From contig NC_007511.1 in NCBI RefSeq assembly GCF_000012945.1, positions 558,001 to 622,000 on the forward strand: DNA of 64,000 nucleotides, in the 5' to 3' direction. The DNA comes from Burkholderia lata (GTDB taxonomy: Bacteria > Pseudomonadota > Gammaproteobacteria > Burkholderiales > Burkholderiaceae). The translations under genes and the position numbers were made by a program. A model generated the notes under the pieces. It made no database searches. It had not been told where the DNA came from and saw only the letters and a list, made by a program, of their open reading frames with translations. How positions within the stretch are numbered: the first letter of the stretch is position 1; each line of letters starts with the position of its first letter. Below, piece after piece: positions 1 through 8,896 of the stretch.

Positions 1-35
1 CGAGTCCCGTGACTGTCGCAGGCGGACAAGAAGTG

Positions 36-1034
36 CTATCGATCGATATGCAGCACGAGCTTGCCGGTCGTCCCGCCCGACTCGAGCGTCGCATGCGCGT
101 CGGCGATCGCGTCGAACGCATAGCTGCCTCCGATCAACGGCTTCAGCGCACCGGTGGCCAGCAGACCGAACAGCTCGCCGAGCGTTTGCCGCACGACGTG
201 ATCGGCGAGGAACGCATGCAAAGAGAAACCGGACAGGGAGCGGCAGCCGAAGATGAGCGCGTTCATCAGGCTTTCATCGACCGTAAGCATGTGGCCGCTT
301 GCCGCGCCATAGCCGACGAAACGACCGTGCGGCGCAAGGCTGGACACGAGCGTGCGGGCCACGGTACCACCGATCGAATCGAAGACGACGTCGGGGCCCG
401 TGCCGCCGGTTGCAGCGCCCAGTCGATCGACCCACGCCTCGTCGCGATAGCTGACGGCCTGATCGGCACCGAGTGCCCGCACCGTCGATAGCTTCTCCAT
501 GGAACCGGCCAGGCCGACGATCGTCCGTGCGCCGTCGAGTCTCGCCAGCTGGATGAGCATCGAACCGACGCCCCCGGCTGCCGCGGTGATGGCGACGGAT
601 CTTGCGGCCACCGGCGTCTCGCGCAGCAGCACGCGGGCGACCAGGCCCTGCAGCATGACGGCCACGGCGTCGTCGTCCGACACCGCGTCGGGAATCGCGA
701 CGATCAGCGGCGCGCGTACCGTCACGTATTCGGCATAGCCGCCGGTTCCGCTCGTGGCGCCGAACAGCGCCGCGGCCACGCGCTCGCCGATCCGGAAGCC
801 CTGTACGTTTGTGCCGACGGCTTCGACGGTGCCGACCGTTTCCGATCCCAATATCGCCGGCAAAGTCGGTGCCGGCCCCGGATAGAGACCGGCGCGTTGC
901 AGCGTTTCCGCGAAGTTCAGTCCGACACGCGTCACGCGCACGAGGACTTCGTCGGGAGCCGGTGTCGGGCGCTCGATCACGACCGGACGGAGTACGGAGG
1001 GATCGCCGAAACGATCGATCTGAATGGCATTCAT
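36..1034 (-). CDS. Zinc-independent MDR-family NADPH:quinone reductase
   Basis: Medium-chain dehydrogenase/reductase of the quinone oxidoreductase branch, about 332 aa. It has an N-terminal GroES-like fold (residues 1-125) and a Rossmann domain with the AAAGGVGSM nucleotide-binding loop at about residues 147-155. The cysteine ligands of zinc alcohol dehydrogenases are absent, so it should be a zinc-free NADPH-dependent reductase of quinones or enals. I chose the ATG at 1034 because MNAIQIDRFG is the usual family start; an in-frame GTG lies 9 bases upstream. It is the last gene of a three-gene minus-strand run (ene reductase, DoxX, this gene) with gaps of about 75 bases, which suggests a shared role in electrophile or redox stress. 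Its substrate is not evident. Confidence 0.88.
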   Translation of the reverse strand: MNAIQIDRFGDPSVLRPVVIERPTPAPDEVLVRVTRVGLNFAETLQRAGLYPGPAPTLPAILGSETVGTVEAVGTNVQGFRIGERVAAALFGATSGTGGYAEYVTVRAPLIVAIPDAVSDDDAVAVMLQGLVARVLLRETPVAARSVAITAAAGGVGSMLIQLARLDGARTIVGLAGSMEKLSTVRALGADQAVSYRDEAWVDRLGAATGGTGPDVVFDSIGGTVARTLVSSLAPHGRFVGYGAASGHMLTVDESLMNALIFGCRSLSGFSLHAFLADHVVRQTLGELFGLLATGALKPLIGGSYAFDAIADAHATLESGGTTGKLVLHIDR

Positions 1035-1119
1035 GGTGTTCACGGGAAAGTCTCGCCGGATGCGGGGGCGTTGCCCCCGGGGTGTGTGAGGTGTCGGGCA
1101 GGGCGCGGCGTCGGCCGGA

Positions 1120-1560
1120 TCAATCCGGCAGGGACGCCCGATCGTCGCGATCGAACGAGGCGCGCCCCGCGCCGTTCAGCACGAGCGCGAGCAGGCCGCC
1201 CGTCATCGACAGGTTCATCATGAAGAAGGTCTGTTGCGTCTGGTCGCCGCCGCCATGGAAGATCACCGCGGCGATGACCGAAAAGATCGCGAGACCGAGC
1301 GCGGCCAGTCGCGTCATGTAGCCGGCGATCAACGCGAGGCCGCCGGCGACCTCGACGAATATCACGAGCGGCAGCAGTGTGCCCGGTACACCCATGTGGG
1401 CCATGTATTGCTGGGTGCCTGCGTAGTTGAAGATCTTGCTGATGCCCGCGCCGACGTAGACGCCGGCGATGAGGATGCGCACCAGGACGGACAGGATGGC
1501 GTTGACGGCGGGCGTCCGCGCAGCGGTTCGGTACAGTGCGTGGTTGAGCGATCGAATCAT
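1120..1560 (-). CDS. DoxX family membrane protein
   Basis: A 146 aa integral membrane protein with four predicted helices (about residues 22-44, 58-80, 84-105 and 112-132) and the DoxX-typical G-x-G-x-S-K segment after helix 1 (residues 37-43, GAGISKI). DoxX-like proteins are small quinone-linked or redox-stress membrane proteins; the substrate here is unknown. AAGGAG lies 5 bases before the ATG, which fixes the start. It is the middle gene of the nemA-like operon and is probably controlled by the divergent LysR protein. Confidence 0.9.
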   Translation of the reverse strand: MIRSLNHALYRTAARTPAVNAILSVLVRILIAGVYVGAGISKIFNYAGTQQYMAHMGVPGTLLPLVIFVEVAGGLALIAGYMTRLAALGLAIFSVIAAVIFHGGGDQTQQTFFMMNLSMTGGLLALVLNGAGRASFDRDDRASLPD

Positions 1561-1634
1561 GGCGACTCCTTATTCGAGGGGGGGCGGATCGGCGATCCGG
1601 TGCTGGGTTCAGCGGTTCGGGTTCAGGGGCGCGC

Positions 1635-2756
1635 TCATGCGCGGAACGGCGGGTAGTCGGTATAGCCGGCTTCGCCGCCGCCGTAGGCCATGGACATGTC
1701 CGCATGCGCGAGCGGCCGGTCGTGCCGGAGGCGTTCAGCGAAATCCGGGTTCGCGATGAACGGGTAGCCGAACGACACGAGATCGGCATGGCCATCGGAA
1801 AGCGCCGTTTCCGCACGTGTTTTCGTGTATCCGTTGTTCGCGATGTAATGCCCGGCGAAGGCGTGACGCAGCGCGTCGTAGTCGAATGCGGGCGCCGCGT
1901 CCGGCGCGACCTGAGGGATGCCTTCGACGACATGGAGATAGACCGCGAGGCCGCTCAGCCGGTCGGCGAATCGTTCGAACAGCGCTTGCGGATCGCTATC
2001 CGCAATTCCGCCGAAATGCGGCGTGACAGGTGAGATACGGATACCTAATCGATCGGGGCCTGAAACGAGACTGACTGCGCGCGCGACCTCGAGTGGCAGT
2101 CGGAGCCGGTTGTCGATCGTGCCGCCGTAGTCGTCGGTCCGTCGATTCGTGCCGTCACGCAGGAACTGGTCGAGCAGATAGCCGTTGCCGGCATGAATCT
2201 CCACGCCGTCGAACCCGGCCTGAAATGCGGCACGAGTTGCCAGCACATATTGGCCGACGATGGCAGGCAATTCGGCGGTTTCGAGTGCGCGCGGTACCGG
2301 GTAGGGCTGCGGGCCGGTCGGCGTATAGGCGTCGCCGTCGGGCCGGATCGGTGACGGCGCGACCGGCAGTGCGCCGTCCGGCTGCAGGTCCGGGTGACCG
2401 ATGCGGCCGACATGGGCCAGTTGCACGAAAATGCGGCCGCCTTCACGGTGCACCGCGTCGGTCACCTGTTTCCAGCCCGCGATCTGCGCATCGCTGTAGA
2501 TGCCTGGCGTGAACGGATAGCCTTTGCCCGGTGGCGAGATCTGCGTTCCCTCGGTGACGATCAGGCCGGCCGAGGCCCGTTGTGCGTAGTAGGTCGCGTT
2601 CATCGGGCCGGGGGCGTCGCCGGCACCGGCACGGCTGCGCGTCATCGGCGCCATCACGATGCGATTCCTGAGCGTGATGCGCCCGAGTTCGATCGGATCG
2701 AACAGTGTCGGACGCGCAGGCGCCCGGGGCGGCGAGAGAAAGCTGTCGGTAGTCAT
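1635..2756 (-). CDS. nemA: Old yellow enzyme family ene reductase (NemA-like)
   Basis: FMN-dependent ene reductase, 373 aa, a TIM barrel throughout. Family marks include LFDPIELGRITLRNRIVMAPM near the N terminus, the substrate-binding H-x-x-N pair in EIHAGNGYLLDQFLRD, the RTDDYGG motif, and the phosphate-binding segment NNGYTK near the C terminus. It reduces activated alkenes such as N-ethylmaleimide, enals and nitro compounds with NADPH. The start at 2756 is chosen because AGGAAC precedes that ATG by a normal distance; ATGs at 2777 and 2816 are possible but add a non-conserved tail. It is the first gene of the operon with the DoxX and quinone reductase genes and is divergent from the LysR gene. 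Confidence 0.93.
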   Translation of the reverse strand: MTTDSFLSPPRAPARPTLFDPIELGRITLRNRIVMAPMTRSRAGAGDAPGPMNATYYAQRASAGLIVTEGTQISPPGKGYPFTPGIYSDAQIAGWKQVTDAVHREGGRIFVQLAHVGRIGHPDLQPDGALPVAPSPIRPDGDAYTPTGPQPYPVPRALETAELPAIVGQYVLATRAAFQAGFDGVEIHAGNGYLLDQFLRDGTNRRTDDYGGTIDNRLRLPLEVARAVSLVSGPDRLGIRISPVTPHFGGIADSDPQALFERFADRLSGLAVYLHVVEGIPQVAPDAAPAFDYDALRHAFAGHYIANNGYTKTRAETALSDGHADLVSFGYPFIANPDFAERLRHDRPLAHADMSMAYGGGEAGYTDYPPFRA

Positions 2757-2898
2757 GGTTCCATGTTCCTGTGACATTGACGGGGGACTGTCGACGCGAG
2801 GGGGCGCGATCGACATGGCGTGACAGGAATGTAGGGGATCGTTTCGATCAAAACAATTGGCTAAAATGGATCGTTAAAATCAATTTTCTGGATAGATC
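2757..2898. promoter_or_regulatory. Divergent promoter region between nemA-like operon and lysR
   Basis: The 142 bases between the two divergent starts are AT-rich compared with their surroundings. They contain a perfect dyad GATCG-TTT-CGATC at 2837-2849 and AAAAT-CA-ATTTT at 2877-2888. A T-rich dyad in a divergent LysR promoter is the usual place for regulator binding. The actual box and promoter elements are not resolved. Confidence 0.5.
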
Positions 2899-3807
2899 GT
2901 GGATCGCAGCCCCAATCTGGATCAGCTTCGTGCGTTCGTCGCCGTCGTCGAGGCAGGCAGCTTTTCGGGGGCGGCGCGACAGCTCGGCAGGGCGCAATCG
3001 GTGGTGAGTTATGCGGTCGCCAGCCTTGAAGCGCAGTTGGGCATGCCGTTGTTCGAACGTGGCAGACGTCGTCCGCAACTGACGGCGGCAGGCGAGGTCG
3101 TGCTCGCCGATGCACGTCGGCTCGACATGCTGATGGGGCAGTTGCAGGCGAAGACGGCCGGTTTGCGGGGCGGCGTGGAAGCCGAACTGTCGCTGGCCGT
3201 CGACGTGATGTTTCCGTTGCCGAAGCTGGTCGAAGGCATGCAGGCGTTTGCCGAGGCGTTCCCGACAGTCGCGCTCAACCTGGCGATCGAGGCGCTCGGC
3301 GGCGTCCTGAAGCTGGTGTTCGACGGCGGGTGTGTGCTCGGCATCAGTGGCCCGATCCCGAACTGGCCGGATGCGATCGACGCGACATCGATGGGGGCGC
3401 TCGAGTTGCTGACCGTTGCGGCGCCCATGCATCCGCTCGCGCTGCGCGACGCGCCCATACCGCTTTCTGAGGCGCGCGAGCATACGCAGATCGTGCTTAC
3501 CGACCGAAGCAAGGTCACCGACGGGCAGTCATTCGGAATCTATGCGACTCGCACCTGGAAGGTGGCCGACCTCGGCGCGAAGCATCGATTGCTGCTCGCG
3601 GGGCTTGGCTGGGGATCGATGCCCATGCATCTGATCGAGGACGATCTGCAGTCGGGCCGTCTCGTGCCGGTGCAACTGGCCGACCGACGCACGTTTCGCT
3701 ACGGGCTGTCGCTGATCCGGCGTGCGGATCGCGCGAGCGGTCCGGCTGCACAGTGGCTAATCGATTATTGGAGTCGCCAGGGCGATCCGAACGGGCGACG
3801 GGCCTGA
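2899..3807 (+). CDS. LysR family transcriptional regulator
   Basis: A 302 aa LysR-type regulator. The N-terminal winged helix-turn-helix spans about residues 6-65 (DQLRAFVAVVEAGSFSGAARQLG, then QSVVSYAVASLE), followed by a substrate-binding-like domain from about residue 90. It starts with GTG, and no upstream ATG in frame fits the domain. It is divergent from the nemA-like operon with a 142-base shared control region, so it most likely senses an electrophile or quinone and controls that operon. The ligand is unknown. Confidence 0.92.
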   Translation: MDRSPNLDQLRAFVAVVEAGSFSGAARQLGRAQSVVSYAVASLEAQLGMPLFERGRRRPQLTAAGEVVLADARRLDMLMGQLQAKTAGLRGGVEAELSLAVDVMFPLPKLVEGMQAFAEAFPTVALNLAIEALGGVLKLVFDGGCVLGISGPIPNWPDAIDATSMGALELLTVAAPMHPLALRDAPIPLSEAREHTQIVLTDRSKVTDGQSFGIYATRTWKVADLGAKHRLLLAGLGWGSMPMHLIEDDLQSGRLVPVQLADRRTFRYGLSLIRRADRASGPAAQWLIDYWSRQGDPNGRRA

Positions 3808-3943
3808 CCGATGTCCAGCGGCGACCGGTCGGGCAGGTCGCCCGGCCAGCCTTGCAACCCGCAACGATTGAAGGCTGGCCGGACGTTCGGCTGTGTCGGC
3901 TACGCGGGCCGGCTGACGTGCGTTCCGCGCGCCGCACGCCTGC

Positions 3944-5899
3944 TCAGGACGAAGCCAGCGGCACCGTCACCGACGTGCCGGCCGGATCGAGCGTCAGGCC
4001 CGTGCCCGGCGTCGGCCGCAGCGTGGCCTCGTTGTCGCTGGACAGCACGACGAGCCCCAGCCGGTGGCCGGCTTCCAGCTTGTAGTCACGCGGCATGAAC
4101 GTCAGCTTCAGGTCGTACGGCATCCCGGGCAGCACGGGCTCCGAGCGCCACTCGGACCACCGGTTGCGCGGGTCGGTCCACGCGCGCGTGACGATCGTCG
4201 CCGTGCCGTCCGGCGCGCGATCGACCAGCAGGGCGGTCACGTTGGCCACCGCCGTGAAGGTCAGCCTGACGCGTGCGGTCGCTGAACCGGACAGGCGTGT
4301 CGCGGCCGTGAGCGGTGCGGTCTCGAACCGGCTGCGGTTCTCGCCGGTCGGCGCGTTCGCCAGCGTGAGCGCAGTAATGCGCGCATCGTCGGTGAAGCGG
4401 GCGAGCGGGCCGCCGGTCGGCAACCGCAGCAGCGTGCCGGTGCCCGCGCCGTCGCCGCCCGCGAAGTACGTGACCGGCGTGGCGTGACGTGCGGCCCAGT
4501 CCGCTTCCTTCAGCAGCGTGCCGTCCGCCTGCTCGATCACCGCGCGCGGATCGCGTTCGACGCCGTTGTCGAAACCGATCAGGTAGCGCGTAAACCAGCG
4601 GTTCACTTCCGCGGTCCACGCATCGGCCATCGCCGGCACGCGGGTCGGGTCGGTGTGCTTCAGGCGATGCAGCCACAGCTGCGTCGGCACGCCCTGGCGT
4701 CGCATCGCGAGATGCCACAGCGTCGACTGGTCGACCCGCACGTTGTCGTCGGTCAGCCCCTGCGCGACGAGCGCCGGTGCGACCGCGTACGCGGTAGGAA
4801 TGTCGCGCGCGGCCCAGAACGGCGAATAGTCGCCGGTCTTGCGGTCTTCCTGCTGCAGCGCCTCGTCGATCAGGTGCGTGCAGCGCTCCGGATGCGCGTT
4901 CGTCAGCAGCGCCTTGATGTACACGTCGACGTCTTCGCCCTGATAGCCTTCCGGCGCGCGCACGAGCCCGCCCGAACGGTAGTAGCCGTACATGTTCGTC
5001 AGCCCGGCCACCGGCACGATCGCGTCGAGCCCGCGCGTGCGCAGGCTCGCGACCATCTTCGGCAGCGTGCCGTCGTACGACACGCCGTACATGCCGACGT
5101 GGCCCGTCGACCAGTTCGCGACGACCGTCTTGCCGTTCGCGTCCTTCGCGGTCGCGTCGCGGCCGAGCCAGCGGATCACCGATGCCATCGCGACCGATTC
5201 GTCGCGCGTGAGGATCGTCGGGCAGCCGTCCGAGCCGGCGGTGCCGAGCGAATCCGCGTAGACGATCGTGAAGCCGCGCGGGATGAAGTAGCTCTCGATC
5301 CACGAGCGTCCGGCGGCGGCCGCTTCGACCTGCTGCAGCATCCGCACCTGCGGCGCGGCGGCCATGATGCGCGCGGAGGCGCCGGTCGCTGTCGAGGCCG
5401 CAGTCGCGGCCGGATGCGGCGTGCCGTCGAGTTCGACGTCGACGTTGTGGTCGGGGCTGTCGGCGAGGCCCGCGTAGTACGGGCTCGCGAGCACGATGAC
5501 GGGCGTGCGGGCGCCGTTCGCGGTTTCGGTCGGGCGCACGATGCGCACGTGGATGCGGTCGCGCGTGCCGTCGCCGTCGGAATCGACCGGCGTGTCGACC
5601 CACGCGTTCTCCTCGATCGTGCCGCCCGACAGCGACGGCTGCACCTGGCCGTTCGTGATCACGGGCCGGTAGCGGCCGCTGCTCGCCGGATTGGCGTAGG
5701 GCACGCCGGACGGCGAAATGCGTGATGCGAGCGACTGCTTGTCGGCCGCCGATGCGGCGGCCCCCTCCTGTTGGCCCTGAGCGAGCGCGGAGACGCCCGC
5801 CACGCTGCCGCCGTCGTCGCCGCCGCACGCGGCGAGCGTCGCGGCTGCAACGAGCGCGGGAAGCCACGCGCGACGCAATCCGGTTCGATGAATGTCCAT
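3944..5899 (-). CDS. CocE/NonD family X-Pro dipeptidyl-peptidase, lipoprotein
   Basis: A 651 aa S15-family serine hydrolase with a lipoprotein signal: a hydrophobic run at residues 12-24 ends in LAAC, putting the lipidated cysteine at 25, followed by a GGDDGG linker. The nucleophile is Ser274 in GMYGVSYDGT. A catalytic Asp in the LTDDNV region and a His in RLKHTD fit the fold. The C-terminal third (from about residue 480) is the jelly-roll domain of the family. It would remove X-Pro dipeptides, or hydrolyse related amide or ester substrates, in the periplasm or at the envelope. The start at 5899 follows AAGAAGAGG, and the signal peptide begins there; a longer frame reaches 6184 but adds non-conserved sequence. 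Confidence 0.9.
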   Translation of the reverse strand: MDIHRTGLRRAWLPALVAAATLAACGGDDGGSVAGVSALAQGQQEGAAASAADKQSLASRISPSGVPYANPASSGRYRPVITNGQVQPSLSGGTIEENAWVDTPVDSDGDGTRDRIHVRIVRPTETANGARTPVIVLASPYYAGLADSPDHNVDVELDGTPHPAATAASTATGASARIMAAAPQVRMLQQVEAAAAGRSWIESYFIPRGFTIVYADSLGTAGSDGCPTILTRDESVAMASVIRWLGRDATAKDANGKTVVANWSTGHVGMYGVSYDGTLPKMVASLRTRGLDAIVPVAGLTNMYGYYRSGGLVRAPEGYQGEDVDVYIKALLTNAHPERCTHLIDEALQQEDRKTGDYSPFWAARDIPTAYAVAPALVAQGLTDDNVRVDQSTLWHLAMRRQGVPTQLWLHRLKHTDPTRVPAMADAWTAEVNRWFTRYLIGFDNGVERDPRAVIEQADGTLLKEADWAARHATPVTYFAGGDGAGTGTLLRLPTGGPLARFTDDARITALTLANAPTGENRSRFETAPLTAATRLSGSATARVRLTFTAVANVTALLVDRAPDGTATIVTRAWTDPRNRWSEWRSEPVLPGMPYDLKLTFMPRDYKLEAGHRLGLVVLSSDNEATLRPTPGTGLTLDPAGTSVTVPLASS

Positions 5900-6491
5900 T
5901 GTCGACCTCTTCTTTTGATTGTCTGGAACCGGACGGCCCGCGATATGCCCCCTGCGGCCCGGCCGGGTGCTGCATCGGATGAAACGGAACTGCACCTGCG
6001 AAAGCGCCGGGCACGATGCCCGGGTGTCACGGCCGGTGTCGATGCACGTCACGCATCGCGCCACCCGGCGAGCGTCGGGGCGACTGCATCGCCCCGAATG
6101 AAAAGCGTCAGTGCGGCGGCTGATTCGGGCCGCGCGGTCGATACGAGGCACGCGGCACGAAATGAATGCAGGAGTGCGAATCAAATGCGGGCATGCCCGA
6201 TCTTCCTTCAGGTTTCAGACGAAACGGAACGGCACGATGCGATGAGGCGGGGATGGAGCGAACGGCGGTGCTGCAACGGCAGGAAAGCGCGACGTGAGTC
6301 GGCGGGGCTGGCCGGATTGCTTTCCGGAAGCTTGCGCAAAACTTATCTCAGTGAAATCTCGGTGTCAAACTTTTTTAGTTTGAGTCAAACAAAGTTTTGA
6401 AGCCCGCCGGACGATCGACCTGCGATCGGTCTAAATTTCCGTGAAATCTGTCCGTAAACGGTAAAAAACACGTTGAAAGGAGAGAGAGGGC
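5900..6491. promoter_or_regulatory. 592-base AT-rich intergenic region with dyad and repeated GTCAAAC
   Basis: The divergent region between the peptidase gene and the next gene. Its right third (about 6340-6470) is markedly AT-rich. It carries a hairpin-like dyad CAAACT-TTTTT-AGTTTG at 6366-6382 and two copies of GTCAAAC at 6364-6370 and 6384-6390, exactly 20 bases apart, i.e. on the same face of the helix. This looks like an operator or activator site for the gene starting at 6492. I see no coding gene in it. Confidence 0.45.
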
Positions 6492-7304
6492 ATGACGATT
6501 TCTGTCACGGCAGCGAGCGGCCTTTCGCTCGCGCAGATGGCGCAGGAAGCGGCGCTCGACGGGCGCCAGCAGACGGACGCGGCGTCCGGGCAACCGCAGG
6601 ACACGCCGATTACCATCCGGGCGCTGGACCTGGACGCGATGCAGGCGGCGCGCATGAAGCAGATGTCGATGCTGGGCGACCTGTCGACGAAGCTGCGCGA
6701 CGTCACCAGCCAGCTCGCGACGAGCTTGCACGAGATCATCGCGAAGCGTCCGGACCTGGCCGACGCGCAGTTCGACTTCAAGACCGACGACGGCCGGATC
6801 CAGGTCGTGTCGAAGACGATGACGGAAAGCGATCGCGCGTGGGTGGAGTCGACGCTGAACGCGAACGCGGGCCTCGTGCTCGCGACGCGCGCGTTTCACC
6901 AGCAGGCCGTCGACTTCGCCGGGCAGGGCGCGGCGGCCGTGGGCGAGACGTTTACGGACGACGATCGCAAGGTGGCCAGCCAGCGCGCCGACGCCGACTT
7001 CCTTTTCATGAAAGAGATGAATGCGTCCGTCGCGCGCAACCAGAAGTTCGAAGAGGTCGGCGGGCATTTCACCACGCAGGACGGCACGCCGCTGAAGTTC
7101 GACCCGTCGGCCGGCAGCGCGCGCGGCACGCTCGCGCTGCTGGATACCGACCGTCAGTTGTCGTCGGGCGCGGCGATCTTCGTCGACGATTCGGGGCAGA
7201 AGACCTACGGCCGACGCGCGGGCCTGATCGACGTCGGCTTCGGGGCCGCGTTCGAGGACATCCTGAACGGCCGCAACAGCATCGGTTTCCACGAGATCGC
7301 CTGA
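6492..7304 (+). CDS. Hypothetical protein, alanine-rich, no signal peptide
   Basis: A 270 aa protein that I do not recognise. It has a polar, Ser/Thr/Gln-rich first 45 residues with no hydrophobic signal, a helical middle (about 45-110, with repeated Met/Gln), and a C-terminal part with several DDG/TDD turns. Codon use matches its neighbours. An AAGGAGAG ribosome site precedes the ATG by a normal distance. It stands alone, convergent with the LolC-like gene and preceded by an unusually AT-rich control region, so it is probably regulated separately. The Sec-free polar N terminus would be compatible with a type III-type export signal, but nothing else supports that. Confidence 0.75.
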   Translation: MTISVTAASGLSLAQMAQEAALDGRQQTDAASGQPQDTPITIRALDLDAMQAARMKQMSMLGDLSTKLRDVTSQLATSLHEIIAKRPDLADAQFDFKTDDGRIQVVSKTMTESDRAWVESTLNANAGLVLATRAFHQQAVDFAGQGAAAVGETFTDDDRKVASQRADADFLFMKEMNASVARNQKFEEVGGHFTTQDGTPLKFDPSAGSARGTLALLDTDRQLSSGAAIFVDDSGQKTYGRRAGLIDVGFGAAFEDILNGRNSIGFHEIA

Positions 7305-7343
7305 CGACGCGCCTCGCAGAGCCCGGCGCCGGACGCCGCGCGC

Positions 7344-8597
7344 CTATTCGTCGCGCAGCGCCTCGGCCGGCCGTACCCGTGCGGCGCGCCAGCTCGGGTA
7401 GAGCGTCGCGACGCACGACATCAGGAACGCGGCCGCGGCGATCTCGATCACGTCGGTCGCCGCGAGCTTCGACGGCAGCGAGCTGAGGAAGTACACGGAC
7501 GGCGTCAGGAAGCGGATGCCGAGCAACTGCTCGATCGCCGGCAGCACCCACGGGATGCTCACCGCGATCGCGCAGCCGAGCGCGACGCCCGCCAGCGTGC
7601 CGGCGAGGCCGATCGTCATCCCCTGGATCGCGAAGATCTTCATGATCGACCCGGGCGGCGCGCCGAGCGTGCGCAGGATCGCGATATCGCCCTGCTTCTG
7701 CGTGACGGTCATCACGAGCGACGACACGAGGTTGAACGCGGCGACCGCGACGATCAGCATCAGGATCAGCGACAGCATGCGCTTTTGCAGCCGCTCGGCT
7801 TCGAACCACGTGCGGTTCTGTCGCGTCCAGTCGCGGATATAGAGGTCGCCCGACAGCGTGCGCGACAGTTCCAGGGCGACGTCCGGCGCGCGCTGCAGAT
7901 CGTCGAGGCGCAGCCGGATGCCGGTCGGCGCGCGTACGTTGAACAGCGTCTGCGCGTCGCGGAGGTGGATGTAGGCGAGCGCGCTGTCGTACTGGTAGTG
8001 GCCCGACTCGAACGTGCCGACCACGTTGAACTGCCGGAACTGCGGCAGCGCGTCGCCGATGCGCGCGCGGTTGCCGGGCGCGAAGAAGGTGATGCGGTCG
8101 CCGATCTTCACGTGCAGCGCGTCGGCCAGCGCCGAACCGAGCACGATGCCCATCTCGCCCGGCACGAGCGCGTCGAGCCGCCCGGTTTTCAGCTTGCGCG
8201 CGATCTCGGACACCCGCGGCTCCAGCACGGGATCGATGCCGCGCAGCGCGACGCCCGTCACGCTGCCCGCATTCGTCAGCAGCGCCTGCGCGTCGACATA
8301 GGGCGCGACGGCGCGCACCGCCGGATTCTGCAGCGATTCGTGCGCGGTGAGCCGCCAGTCGGGCATCGCGCCGGTCGGCGAGAAGATTTCCACGTGCGCG
8401 AGCACCGACAGCATCCGGTCGCGCACTTCGGTCCGGAATCCGTTCATCACCGACAAGACGACGATCAGCGCGGCGACGCCGAGCGCGATGCCGGCCATCG
8501 CGGCGCCGGCAATGAACGACACGAAGCCGTCGCCGGCCGAGCGCCGGCCGCCGCGCGCATAGCGCAGCCCGATCTGCCATTCGAACGGGAGTTTCAA
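7344..8597 (-). CDS. LolC/LolE family lipoprotein-releasing permease, orphan copy
   Basis: An inner-membrane ABC permease of the LolC/E type, about 417 aa. One helix near residues 18-45 is followed by a large periplasmic domain (about 45-260) and three C-terminal helices (about 265-405). The N-terminal KLPFEWQIGLRYARGG and the C-terminal ILRTLGAPPGSIMKIF and VRPAEALRDE are family signatures. I place the start at a TTG at 8597: AAAGGAAA sits 6 bases upstream and the protein then begins at the canonical family N terminus and length. ATGs at 8612 and 8627 are in frame. No lolD-type ATPase or partner permease is adjacent, so it is either an extra copy that borrows LolD or it has another job. Confidence 0.88.
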   Translation of the reverse strand: MKLPFEWQIGLRYARGGRRSAGDGFVSFIAGAAMAGIALGVAALIVVLSVMNGFRTEVRDRMLSVLAHVEIFSPTGAMPDWRLTAHESLQNPAVRAVAPYVDAQALLTNAGSVTGVALRGIDPVLEPRVSEIARKLKTGRLDALVPGEMGIVLGSALADALHVKIGDRITFFAPGNRARIGDALPQFRQFNVVGTFESGHYQYDSALAYIHLRDAQTLFNVRAPTGIRLRLDDLQRAPDVALELSRTLSGDLYIRDWTRQNRTWFEAERLQKRMLSLILMLIVAVAAFNLVSSLVMTVTQKQGDIAILRTLGAPPGSIMKIFAIQGMTIGLAGTLAGVALGCAIAVSIPWVLPAIEQLLGIRFLTPSVYFLSSLPSKLAATDVIEIAAAAFLMSCVATLYPSWRAARVRPAEALRDE

Positions 8598-8896
8598 GCG
8601 GTTTCCTTTCATTTTGATTCGAATCATGCCGAGCCGCGCATTCTAACGAACCCGGCGTGACCGCGCGCAGCGGTCGGCCGGCGAGCCGAAATCCGCCCGA
8701 CCGGCCGGTTATCCGGCAGCGTTGCGCGGCGGCACACCGATATTTCCATCGTTTCGGGTCTGATCGATAATGGCGCCCAGCATCCGGTCGAACATACCAA
8801 GCAATTACGGCGCAACCGGGCCGCGCCGTCACAGACCCATAACAATTCGGGGAAGGTTGCCGCACCAGGCAGCATGTCCTTGACAAGGAAATAACA

